6,415 nt of DNA from an uncultured Clostridia bacterium (lineage in GTDB: Bacteria; Bacillota; Clostridia; Oscillospirales; UBA644): assembly GCA_904502105.1 (NCBI GenBank), contig CAJGDF010000106.1, forward strand, positions 1 to 6,415, given 5' to 3'. Made by a program: the position numbers and the translations under genes. The number at the start of each line of letters is the position of its first letter. The stretch's first letter is position 1. The notes under the pieces were generated by a model that was given only the letters and a program-made list of their open reading frames with translations, made no database searches and was not told where the DNA came from. Positions 1 to 5,904 of the stretch are shown one piece after another.

Positions 1-11
1 AGCGTAAAATC

Positions 12-52
12 AGGCGGTACGGTGTTAAAGAAGAATGCCGATACCAAAGCCT
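12..52 (+). other. Stem-loop in the leader between presumed rplJ and rplL
   Basis: An imperfect hairpin can be drawn directly from the sequence. AGGC (12-15) pairs with GCCT (49-52), GGTA (16-19) with TACC (42-45), CGG (20-22) with CCG (38-40), and 23-26 with 34-37 including two G-T pairs. The bulges are AAA (46-48) and A41, and the loop is 27-33. No run of T follows, so it is not a normal intrinsic terminator. The GCG TAA at 2-7 could be the last codon and stop of rplJ, the usual upstream neighbour of rplL, but one residue cannot prove that. The hairpin may affect mRNA stability or the extra translation that bL12 needs; this role is inferred. Confidence 0.5.
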
Positions 53-95
53 ATCAAATTATTTATTTATTCAAATTACATGGAGGAAAATTAAA

Positions 96-470
96 ATGGC
101 TACTGAAAAGTCTCTTAAAATCTTAGAAGATATCAAATCTCTTACCATTCTCGAACTCGCTGATCTCGTAAAAGCAATCGAAGAAGAATTCGGCGTATCT
201 GCTGCTCCTGTTGCTGCAGTTGCTGCTGCTCCCGCTGCTGATGCTGCTCCCGCTGCTCAGACTGAATTCGACGTTATCCTTATGGATGCTGGCGCAAGCA
301 AAATGGCAGTTATCAAAGTTGTTAAAGAAATCACCGGTCTCGGTCTTAAAGAAGCTAAAGAAATCGTTGACGGCGCTCCCAAAGCTATCAAAGAAAAAGT
401 TTCTACCGATGAAGCTGAAGCTCTCAAGAAGTCTCTTGAAGACGCTGGCGCTAAAGTTGAACTCAAATAA
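96..470 (+). CDS. rplL: 50S ribosomal protein bL12 (L7/L12)
   Basis: This is the stalk protein of the large ribosomal subunit, which recruits and stimulates translational GTPases (EF-Tu, EF-G, IF2, RF3) and is present as several dimers bound to L10. The 124-residue length is normal. The N-terminal dimerisation and L10-binding helices cover about residues 1-33. A flexible Ala/Pro-rich hinge covers about 34-55, and the globular C-terminal domain runs from about 56 to 124 with the hallmark [16 protein letters not shown] at 81-96. The ATG is set by a strong GGAGG at 82-86, nine bases upstream. The codon choice looks highly biased, as expected for an abundant protein. It is presumably the distal part of an rplJ-rplL transcript that begins outside the window. 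rpmB follows after 63 bp, instead of the usual rpoB. Confidence 0.98.
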   Translation: MATEKSLKILEDIKSLTILELADLVKAIEEEFGVSAAPVAAVAAAPAADAAPAAQTEFDVILMDAGASKMAVIKVVKEITGLGLKEAKEIVDGAPKAIKEKVSTDEAEALKKSLEDAGAKVELK

Positions 471-485
471 TTACTCCTTTATATT
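457..485 (+). promoter_or_regulatory. Candidate sigma-A promoter for rpmB
   Basis: TTGAAC (457-462) and TATATT (480-485) are separated by 17 bp, matching the -35 consensus at four of six positions and the -10 at five of six. The -35 lies in the last codons of rplL. Transcription would start near 492, leaving a leader of about 40 nt before rpmB. No terminator is visible between rplL and rpmB, so rpmB may also be co-transcribed. The sequence match is the only support. Confidence 0.35.
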
Positions 486-533
486 TAATCTTAAGGAAAT
501 TTTATTTGATAATTCATACGGAGGTGTACAGTC

Positions 534-719
534 ATGGCTAAATGTGAATACTGCGGTAAAGGCGTAGTTTTCGGATGCAAGGTTTCTCACTCTAACAGAC
601 ATACCAACAGACCTTGGAAACCGAACGTTCGCCGTGTCAAAGCCGTTGTAGACGGTTCCGTGAAGCATGTTTATGTTTGCACGTCTTGTCTGCGCTCCGG
701 CAAGGTCACACGCGTATAA
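534..719 (+). CDS. rpmB: 50S ribosomal protein bL28, zinc-binding form
   Basis: This small basic protein of the large subunit belongs to the bL28 family. All 61 residues are present, a normal length for Firmicutes. The signatures visible are KCEYCGKG near the N-terminus, then GCKVSHSNRHTNRPWKPN, the VRRV segment, and a C-terminal VCTSCLRSGKVTR. Cysteine pairs C4-x2-C7 and C49-x2-C52 mark the C+ (zinc ribbon) type of bL28; many bacteria also carry or have switched to a C- paralogue. The start is fixed by CGGAGGTG at 519-526, a strong Shine-Dalgarno eight bases before the ATG. It follows rplL by 63 bp on the same strand and is closed by the hairpin terminator at 741-785. bL28 is more often a single gene or is paired with rpmG, so this position next to rplL is somewhat unusual. 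Confidence 0.97.
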   Translation: MAKCEYCGKGVVFGCKVSHSNRHTNRPWKPNVRRVKAVVDGSVKHVYVCTSCLRSGKVTRV

Positions 720-740
720 TTAAAAAAACATAGTTTTTAA

Positions 741-785
741 AACACGAAGAACGTTAGGTTTTCCCTGCTTTCTTCGTGTTTTTTT
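741..785 (+). terminator. Intrinsic terminator after rpmB
   Basis: An uninterrupted 11-bp stem, AACACGAAGAA (741-751) with TTCTTCGTGTT (770-780), encloses an 18-nt loop and runs straight into a seven-T tract (779-785). The A-rich bases at 739-740 can extend the stem into the T tract. This is a textbook Rho-independent terminator ending the rplL-rpmB transcript. Confidence 0.92.
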
Positions 786-813
786 AATAATTAACAGAAA
801 GAAGGTCGCGCTT

Positions 814-1725
814 ATGAAAAATATTGATCTCGGCAAACTCGGCAAGATCAACGCTTCCGCTATCGCTCTCGGTTGTATGAGAATAAGCGGTAAGGATGTT
901 AAAGATGTTCAAACACTTATCTCCACCGCTCTCGACTGCGGCATCAATTTCTTCGATCACGCCGATATTTACGGCGGCGGCAAGAGCGAAGAGGTTTTCG
1001 CTTCCGCTTTCCACGGCAAAAGAGACAGCGTTTATATCCAGTCAAAATGCGGCATCCGCCCCGGCTTTTTCGATTTTTCAAAGGAACATATCATCTCTTC
1101 CGTTGAAAAAAGCCTTAAACGTCTCGATACCGACTATCTCGACGTTCTTCTTCTCCACCGCCCCGACACTCTTATGGAGCCCGAAGAGGTTGCCGAAGCT
1201 TTCACAAAGCTCGAAAAGGACGGTAAGGTAAGATTTTTCGGCGTTTCAAACCAAAATCCCTATCAGATGGCTCTTCTTCAGAAATATATGCCTCAGAAGA
1301 TCGTTGCAAATCAGCTTCAGTTCGGCCTTGCTCACACAGGCATGATCGATTGCGGTCTCACCGTTAATATGAAGCACGAGAACGGCATAAACCGCGACGG
1401 CAGCGTTCTCGAATATTGCCGCCTTAACGATATCACCATCCAGGCATGGTCCCCCATTATGTACGGCTTCTTTGAGGGCATTTTTATCGGCAGCGACAAA
1501 TATCCCGAGCTTAACAAGGAGCTTGAACGCATCGGCGAGGAAAAAGGTGTTTCTCCCTCCGCTGTTGCGATCGCTTGGATCCTTCGTCATCCCGCAAATA
1601 TCCAGGCTATTATCGGAACGACAACTCCCGACCGCGTCCGTGATTATGCAACTGCCGCAAACATCACTCTTTCCCGCGAGGAATGGTATTCTCTTTACCG
1701 CGCCGCAGGTAATATTCTGCCTTAG
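814..1725 (+). CDS. Aldo/keto reductase, YdhF-like NADP-dependent oxidoreductase
   Basis: This is a cytosolic TIM-barrel enzyme of the aldo/keto reductase superfamily that would reduce aldehydes or ketones with NAD(P)H; the true substrate is unknown. The full catalytic tetrad is visible: D48 and Y53 in NFFDHADIYGGG, K78 in QSKCGI, and H115 in LLLHRPDTLMEPEEV. Cofactor-side motifs are GVSN (143-146), Q167, the AWSPI strand (211-215) and IIGTT with a following R274. HADIYGG, SKCGI, LLLHRPDPLM-like and GKVRFFGVSN are close to what I recall of the E. coli YdhF group. The 303-residue length is normal, and nothing is truncated. A GAAGG at 801-805, eight bases before the ATG, supports the start. It begins only 28 bp after the rpmB terminator, with no convincing promoter in the gap, and ends at a hairpin shared with the convergent operon. 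Confidence 0.94.
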   Translation: MKNIDLGKLGKINASAIALGCMRISGKDVKDVQTLISTALDCGINFFDHADIYGGGKSEEVFASAFHGKRDSVYIQSKCGIRPGFFDFSKEHIISSVEKSLKRLDTDYLDVLLLHRPDTLMEPEEVAEAFTKLEKDGKVRFFGVSNQNPYQMALLQKYMPQKIVANQLQFGLAHTGMIDCGLTVNMKHENGINRDGSVLEYCRLNDITIQAWSPIMYGFFEGIFIGSDKYPELNKELERIGEEKGVSPSAVAIAWILRHPANIQAIIGTTTPDRVRDYATAANITLSREEWYSLYRAAGNILP

Positions 1726-1734
1726 TTCATATGT

Positions 1735-1782
1735 AAAAAAAGAACACAGAAAACTTTTTGTCTTCTGTGTTCTTGACTTTTT
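1735..1782. terminator. Bidirectional terminator between convergent genes
   Basis: AAGAACACAGAA (1740-1751) pairs perfectly with TTCTGTGTTCTT (1763-1774), a 12-bp stem with an 11-nt loop. On the minus strand the stem is followed by seven T (complement of 1735-1741), ideal for ending the yitT-like gene that stops at 1806. On the plus strand it is followed by GACTTTTTG (1775-1783), weaker but usable for the reductase that stops at 1725. It sits between two convergent stop codons, so service in both directions is the natural reading. Confidence 0.88.
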
Positions 1783-1805
1783 GTAAGAAAAATGATATTA
1801 TAACA

Positions 1806-2675
1806 TTATTCCTCGGGCTTTTCTTCCTTGAATCCTTCGCCCAGAACCTCCGAAACCTCGCCGATTATCGTGAAGGCCTTCGGGTCGGTCTCTTTGATGA
1901 GTGTTTTAAGCTTTTGCAATTCAAAGCGTTTAACAACTATCATGACCATTTCTTTATCCGCGCCCGTGTAACCACCCTTTGCTTTGATGAGCGTTACACC
2001 TCTGTCCATCTTATTGATGATCTGCTCGGAAAGATGTGTCGGGTCTTCGGTTAAAACCTGAACAAGCTTTGCCTGATCGAAGCCGTTGTTTATCTTATCG
2101 AGGAATAAGCCCGTAACATAGATCGTCACGGTCGCGTAAAGCATCGCATTGATGTCCTTGAACGCTATTGCCGCAATAACAACAACCACAGCGTCGATTA
2201 TCGTAAGCATCGTGCCGTACGAAAATGCGTGGAATTTCTTTGTTAAGATCTGAGATAACAAGTCTGTGCCGCCCGTTGAAACACCGCGCGAAACTATCAA
2301 ACCCAAACCTATACCGCCTATAACACCGCCGAATATTGCCGCCAAAAGCGGATTTTCGGTGTACTGCGGGAAACCGGGGATAAATCCGACAAAGTCAGTC
2401 ATGAAATAAAAAATCGCAGACGAGAGCAAAATTCTAAGCGTCGTCTTTAGTCCCATCATCTTGAACGCTATCAGAAACAGCGGAAGGTTCAAAACAAATG
2501 AAACACTACCGATCGGAAGATTAAAATAATAGTTGAGGATCGTTGCGATACCAACCATTCCGCCCGGCGCGATAAGGTTCGGAAGTGTAAACGTGTTGAC
2601 GGTTATACCATACATAAAGCTGCCGAATGTAAATAAGAAAATATCTTTGAGAAATTCCTTTGTTTTTGCGTTCAT
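1806..2675 (-). CDS. YitT-family membrane protein (DUF161 plus DUF2179)
   Basis: This is an integral inner-membrane protein of the YitT family; the transported substrate or role is not established. The 289-residue length is typical. About five to six hydrophobic segments can be seen, near residues 11-30, 56-73, 80-100, 108-128, 154-172 and 178-193, with conserved small-residue motifs NLIAPGGMVGIA and VSRGVSTGGTDLL. The soluble C-terminal DUF2179 domain follows from about residue 205, with RGVTLIKAKGGYTG, then a vVKRFE segment and DPKAFTIIGEVSEVLGEGF. The acidic tail KEEKPEE ends the protein. The start is supported by GGGAGGT (complement of 2682-2688), which overlaps the stop codon of the preceding Mini-III gene only 12 bp away, so it is probably the last gene of the dnaX operon. 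It ends at the bidirectional hairpin. Confidence 0.93.
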   Translation of the reverse strand: MNAKTKEFLKDIFLFTFGSFMYGITVNTFTLPNLIAPGGMVGIATILNYYFNLPIGSVSFVLNLPLFLIAFKMMGLKTTLRILLSSAIFYFMTDFVGFIPGFPQYTENPLLAAIFGGVIGGIGLGLIVSRGVSTGGTDLLSQILTKKFHAFSYGTMLTIIDAVVVVIAAIAFKDINAMLYATVTIYVTGLFLDKINNGFDQAKLVQVLTEDPTHLSEQIINKMDRGVTLIKAKGGYTGADKEMVMIVVKRFELQKLKTLIKETDPKAFTIIGEVSEVLGEGFKEEKPEE

Positions 2676-2687
2676 ACGCTTACCTCC

Positions 2688-3098
2688 CTAATTGAATATT
2701 TCACAGTCTTTGATTATTTCTTTGAAAAGCTCGTCTATTCTTTCATCGTTGCCGCAAAGACGAAGATACCCGAAAAGCGTTTCAAGCCCCGTGGCTCTGC
2801 GGTATTCGTCGGCATCGTTATTTTTGTTAGGCACGGAATGAGCATTTCTTCCGCGCTTGAAAACGGCTATCTCTTCTTCTGAAAGTATGCTTTCTATACG
2901 TAAAAACGCGTCACTCTGCCCTTTGCAGCTTACAAATTTCGTAGCCTCGCTGTGAAGCTTGCCGTTCGGCTTGTTTCCTTTTCGAACAAGCGCCTCTCTC
3001 ACGAGAAGCTCGTACACACAGTCACCCAAATACGCAAGAGTCAACGGCGAATATGTCGCCGCTTCGCGTTTCATTTCTGCTTTCTGCTCTTCGGTCAT
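2688..3098 (-). CDS. mrnC: Mini-ribonuclease 3 (Mini-III)
   Basis: This is a small RNase III-like endonuclease that lacks the double-stranded RNA-binding domain. In Bacillus subtilis it trims the ends of 23S rRNA precursors together with ribosomal protein L3. The 136-residue length fits the family. The RNase III signature is present as LAYLGDCVYELLVR (21-34), with D26 the likely metal ligand and E29 following. Further conserved motifs are KLHSEATKFVSCKGQS, FKRGRNAHS and YRRATGLETLFGYLRL, where E106 is the second catalytic acid. The ATG overlaps the recR stop as TAATG, one shared base, and AGAAGGGA just upstream inside recR can serve as ribosome binding site. The best-known Firmicutes context is next to cysS and a 23S rRNA methyltransferase gene, so a position after recR is less usual. 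Confidence 0.95.
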   Translation of the reverse strand: MTEEQKAEMKREAATYSPLTLAYLGDCVYELLVREALVRKGNKPNGKLHSEATKFVSCKGQSDAFLRIESILSEEEIAVFKRGRNAHSVPNKNNDADEYRRATGLETLFGYLRLCGNDERIDELFKEIIKDCEIFN

Positions 3099-3694
3099 TA
3101 AAGATCCCTTCTGTTTTCTATCGCCATAGAAAGCGTTAATTCATCAGTATATTCAAGGTCGCCGCCAATGGGAATACCGAAAGCAAGCCTTGTTACCTTC
3201 ACACCCAACGGCTTTATCAGCCTCGAAATGTAAAGAGCGGTAGTGTCACCCTCAACGGTCGGATTTGTCGCCAGAATAACTTCCTTGACCTCTCCGTCCT
3301 CAAGGCGCGCAATAAGCTCTTTAACGTAAATATCATCGGGTCCTATCCCCTCCATCGGCGAAATAACACCGTGAAGAACGTGGAACAGCCCCTTGTAATC
3401 CTTCGCCTTGTCGATCGCCATAACGTCTGTCGGCGCTTCAACAACGCATATCACGCTCTTGTCTCTCTTTATGTCGGAGCATATAGAGCATATCTGCCCG
3501 TCAGTCAAATTTTTGCAGATCGGGCAGTTGTGAATCTTCTTTTTTGCGTTTAACAGTGCATTCGCAAACTCCTCAACCTTTGCATCGGGCATCTTCAAAA
3601 CGTGAATGGCAAGTCTTGCCGCCATCTTTGAGCCTATGCCGGGAAGTCTGCGAAAACAGTCTGTTAATATATCAAGAGATACTATTTTGTTCAT
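3098..3694 (-). CDS. recR: Recombination mediator protein RecR
   Basis: RecR works with RecO (and RecF) to load RecA onto SSB-coated single-stranded DNA during gap repair. The 198 residues carry all parts of the family in order. A helix-hairpin-helix LPGIGSKMAARLA lies at 17-29, a four-cysteine zinc site C57, C60, C69, C72 follows, then a Toprim domain from about 80 to 175 (VICVVEAPTDVMAID and LATNPTVEGDTTALYI). The conserved C-terminal GIPIGGDLEYTDELTLSMAIENRR comes last. The start codon overlaps the ybaB stop as ATGA. There is no strong Shine-Dalgarno immediately upstream, only GGA, so translation is probably coupled to ybaB. Its stop overlaps the Mini-III start. The ybaB-recR pairing downstream of dnaX is one of the most conserved neighbourhoods in bacteria. 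Confidence 0.98.
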   Translation of the reverse strand: MNKIVSLDILTDCFRRLPGIGSKMAARLAIHVLKMPDAKVEEFANALLNAKKKIHNCPICKNLTDGQICSICSDIKRDKSVICVVEAPTDVMAIDKAKDYKGLFHVLHGVISPMEGIGPDDIYVKELIARLEDGEVKEVILATNPTVEGDTTALYISRLIKPLGVKVTRLAFGIPIGGDLEYTDELTLSMAIENRRDL

Positions 3695-4044
3695 GTAAGT
3701 CCGGGAATGTTGGGAAGATTAGCACCTTTTGTAAGCTTGGACATTTCTTCGTCAACAGTCTTTTCAACGGTTTCAATAGCTTCGTTGATGCCTGCAATAA
3801 GCATATCTTCAAGCATTTCGATATCTTCTGCTTCGTTGGAAACAATAGAGGGGTCGATCTTGATAGAGGTGATCTGCTTTGTGCCGAGCATCTTGATCTT
3901 AACCATGCCGCCGCCTGCGGAAACATCAAATTCGCGTGCGTCAAGCTCTTCCTGCTTGTTTTTCATGTCTTCCTGAAGCTTGGTTATCTGTCTCATCATA
4001 GCCTGCGGATTTCCGCCGCCCTGGTTGGGTATTCTTACTTTCAT
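3691..4044 (-). CDS. ybaB: Nucleoid-associated protein, YbaB/EbfC family
   Basis: YbaB/EbfC proteins are small dimeric DNA-binding proteins that coat the nucleoid; their exact task is still debated. The 117 residues show the family plan. There is a Gly/Asn/Gln start, an N-terminal amphipathic helix MMRQITKLQEDMKNKQEEL (16-34) suited to coiled-coil dimerisation, then a beta region with VSAGGGMVKIKMLGTKQITSIKIDP (41-65). Acidic and helical segments EDIEMLEDMLIAGINEAIETV follow, and the usual Gly/Pro-rich tail ends in NIPGLT. An AAGGAG (complement of 4053-4058) overlapping the dnaX stop places the start, 12 bp after dnaX. Its own stop overlaps recR by 4 bp (ATGA). Expression is presumably driven from upstream of dnaX. 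Confidence 0.97.
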   Translation of the reverse strand: MKVRIPNQGGGNPQAMMRQITKLQEDMKNKQEELDAREFDVSAGGGMVKIKMLGTKQITSIKIDPSIVSNEAEDIEMLEDMLIAGINEAIETVEKTVDEEMSKLTKGANLPNIPGLT

Positions 4045-4056
4045 TTTTATTTCTCC

Positions 4057-5775
4057 TTATAACATTTCGAACATCGGGTTCGTTTCTATATTATCGTAAG
4101 CGTATGTGCTTCCGACGTATTTTACTGTGTCGTCGCCGCGCTCTATGGTAATAACTCTGCCGAGCTTGTGATCGGCTTCAAATGCGGCTCTTATCTGCTC
4201 AATGTTTTTCTTCAATGAGTCAACGTCTGTCTGCTTCGCCGTTATTATAACGATCTCGTTGCCTCTGTAAACGGCTTTAGAATAAAATTTCAGCAGCATC
4301 TGCGTTGCCATATCCTTGACCCTCGCCGCTATTTCGTTGAGAGTTACAAATTCTCGCCACGGCTCGTCTGTGTCTATAACAGCAGGTGCAGAAGCTTTTT
4401 TCTGTTCAGCAACAGGCTCTTCTTTCTTCGGCTCGGGGACAGGCTCTTGCTTAACCTCTGCCTTGGGCTCCTCTTTTACAGGCTCTGCTTTAACAACTGC
4501 AGGCTCGGGCTGAACAGCTTTCTGTTCAACTTTAACGGGAGCGGGCGTCGGCTTTTGAGACGGTATCTCGGCAGCCTTCTGCTGAACGGGTGCTTGTTGA
4601 ACAACTGCCTGCTGAACAGGCACACCCCTTGCAAGGATCGTTGCAAGCTTATTTTCAAGTGACTCAATTCTTGCAGTGAGCGCCGCCGTGTCCTCAGAAA
4701 GGTTCGGCCTTGCAAGAAGTATGAGGCAAATTTCTATTTCGGAACGCGGGTCAGCCCCTCTTGAGAGCGCCTGACGGGTGTTTCGAAGTGTTCTCAAAGC
4801 GTAGATCAGAAACTGCTCGGAAAAAAGCGGACAAAGCGCTTTTAATCTTTCAATTTCTTCTTCGGATGCGTCTATAACGTTTTCGGGGGAAGATGTTGAT
4901 TTTGCGGCAAGTATGCGTCTGAAAACCTCTGCGATCTCTTCCGAGAAAACAGCCATATCCGCAGACGATGCATACATCTCCGCAACAAGCGCGTAAAGAG
5001 CATCGGTGTTGCTTTCGGCAACGTATTTAACTGCATCGTAAAGCTTTGATTTGCCTATAACACCGAGCGATTTTTCGATCTGCTCCGGCGTTTCAAGCTC
5101 AAGAACACGGTCTAAAATCGAAAGACCGTCACGCATCGAGCCGTCGGCAAGGTCTGCAACAAGCGCAACAGATGCTTTGTCAAGCGTTTTTCCCTCTTTT
5201 TCAAGAACAGATTCGAGAACGCCCGTTATCTTTTTGATGTTAAGACGGAAGAAATCGAAACGCTGACATCTTGAAAGTATCGTTGCGGGAACTTTATGAG
5301 GCTCGGTCGTTGCAAGAATAAATACAACATGCTCCGGCGGTTCTTCAAGCGTTTTCAACAACGCATTGAATGCACCCGTAGAGAGCATATGAACCTCGTC
5401 TATGATATAAACTTTATATTTAGCCGTTATCGGCGCGTATGATATATCGTCACGTATGTCTCTTATGTTTTCAACACCGGTGTTTGAAGCCGCGTCGATC
5501 TCGGAGACGTCGAAAATACTGCCGTCAAGTATGCCTTTACATACAGAGCATTCGTTGCACGGCTCACCGTCTTTCGGATTCAAACAGTTTATCGCGCGCG
5601 CGAAAATTTTCGAACACGTCGTTTTACCAGTTCCGCGTGTTCCCGTAAAAAGATATGCATGACCGATCGCTCCGCTTGCTATCTGCCTGCGGAGGGGCGC
5701 TGTTATATGATCCTGACCGTGTACGTCGGAAAAATTAAGGGGTCTGTATTTTCTGTAAAGCGCAAATTTCTGCAT
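4057..5775 (-). CDS. dnaX: DNA polymerase III subunits gamma/tau (DnaX)
   Basis: DnaX is the ATPase of the clamp loader that places the beta clamp at primed sites and ties the polymerase to the replisome. The AAA+ module contains LYRKYRPLNFSDVHGQ at the start, Walker A GTRGTGKTT (45-53), the zinc module C64, C73, C76, C79, Walker B VYIIDEVHML (122-131, with D126 and E127), sensor 1 ATTEPHK, the SRC arginine finger at R169 and sensor 2 R215 in GSMRDG. The collar domain covers about 220-360. A low-complexity linker rich in Q, V, P, E and K covers about 385-468 and leads to a C-terminal domain (about 470-572) expected to contact the polymerase. At 572 residues it is the full tau-like length. The Shine-Dalgarno is weak (GGA at 5782-5784). 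It begins only 25 bases below the SRP RNA and heads the ybaB-recR cluster. Confidence 0.98.
   Translation of the reverse strand: MQKFALYRKYRPLNFSDVHGQDHITAPLRRQIASGAIGHAYLFTGTRGTGKTTCSKIFARAINCLNPKDGEPCNECSVCKGILDGSIFDVSEIDAASNTGVENIRDIRDDISYAPITAKYKVYIIDEVHMLSTGAFNALLKTLEEPPEHVVFILATTEPHKVPATILSRCQRFDFFRLNIKKITGVLESVLEKEGKTLDKASVALVADLADGSMRDGLSILDRVLELETPEQIEKSLGVIGKSKLYDAVKYVAESNTDALYALVAEMYASSADMAVFSEEIAEVFRRILAAKSTSSPENVIDASEEEIERLKALCPLFSEQFLIYALRTLRNTRQALSRGADPRSEIEICLILLARPNLSEDTAALTARIESLENKLATILARGVPVQQAVVQQAPVQQKAAEIPSQKPTPAPVKVEQKAVQPEPAVVKAEPVKEEPKAEVKQEPVPEPKKEEPVAEQKKASAPAVIDTDEPWREFVTLNEIAARVKDMATQMLLKFYSKAVYRGNEIVIITAKQTDVDSLKKNIEQIRAAFEADHKLGRVITIERGDDTVKYVGSTYAYDNIETNPMFEML
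4573..4617 (-). repeat. Three tandem VQQ pentapeptide repeats in the DnaX linker
   Basis: Residues 387-401 of DnaX read VQQAV, VQQAP, VQQKA, an exact five-residue period. The DNA copies have diverged at third positions (CAG CAG, CAA CAA, CAG CAG), so this is a short coding repeat that has been kept at protein level or is not recent. It lies at the start of the flexible linker, ahead of a longer stretch of EP, KE and PK dipeptides. Confidence 0.7.
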
Positions 5776-5784
5776 AATATGTCC

Positions 5785-5810
5785 AAAAATAAAAAAATAA
5801 AAAGACGGGT
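5785..5810 (-). terminator. 3' end and U-tract of the SRP RNA
   Basis: The 3' strand of the terminal SRP stem, ACCCGTC (complement of 5804-5810), is followed on the minus strand by T5, A, T7, A, T5 (complement of 5785-5803). The long base-paired RNA followed by a T-rich tract should act as the terminator or an RNA 3' end signal. Since dnaX starts just beyond, termination is probably incomplete. That leak is inferred. Confidence 0.7.
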
Positions 5811-5898
5811 TACCTGCTGTGCCCTTTGTATGTGCTTAATGCTGCTCGGTTCCCCGCCTGACATGGTTCGCACGCAAAGTCACGCAGGACCCGCCTTA
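5801..5898 (-). ncRNA. ffs: Signal recognition particle RNA, small bacterial type (4.5S/scRNA)
   Basis: Read on the minus strand, this is the RNA core of the signal recognition particle that binds Ffh and directs nascent membrane proteins to FtsY. The diagnostic parts are GTGCGAACCATGTCAGG on the 5' side, a GGAA tetraloop, and AGCAGCATTAAGCAC on the 3' side. The internal loops CAGG and AGCA flank a three-pair helix CGG/CCG that closes the tetraloop. The lower stem pairs GGCGGGT with ACCCGTC, CCTGC with GCAGG, GTG with CAC, CTTTG with CAAAG, and GTGC with GCAC. The length of about 95 nt matches the small form; no room exists for an Alu domain. The usual helix next to GGAA is TCC/GGA, so this RNA shows a compensated change. 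Location directly upstream of dnaX is the classic one in Firmicutes. Ends are set by the promoter and the U-tract. Confidence 0.96.
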
Positions 5899-5904
5899 AA
5901 TACT

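Noticed and set aside
1..95. Coding C-terminus of rplJ extending further into the left edge
   Set aside because: Frames through 1-95 give no L10-like sequence; only the GCG TAA at 2-7 is compatible with an rplJ end, too little for a separate feature.
211..567. Leu-rich open frame overlapping rplL in another frame
   Set aside because: It is a frame-shifted reading of the Ala-rich hinge codons (GCT repeats) of rplL with no start signal.
715..720. Perfect TATAAT at the end of rpmB as a promoter
   Set aside because: It is formed by the Val codon and stop (GTA TAA T), and no -35 hexamer lies at 16-18 bp upstream, so it was not listed as a promoter feature.
1758..2054. Plus-strand open frame of 98 codons after the reductase
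   Set aside because: It begins inside the terminator hairpin and is a shadow of the yitT-like gene's DUF2179 region.
3544..4062. Plus-strand open frame of 172 codons opposite recR and ybaB
   Set aside because: It is antisense to two certain genes, has no recognisable motif, and has a composition expected from the complementary strand.
4396..4401. A run of six A on the dnaX coding strand followed by G (KK at residues 459-460), a possible programmed frameshift site
   Set aside because: The zero frame reads CAG AAA AAA GCT, which is not the A AAA AAG phase of the E. coli site. Six A is also short for polymerase slippage, and the frame continues into a proper C-terminal domain.
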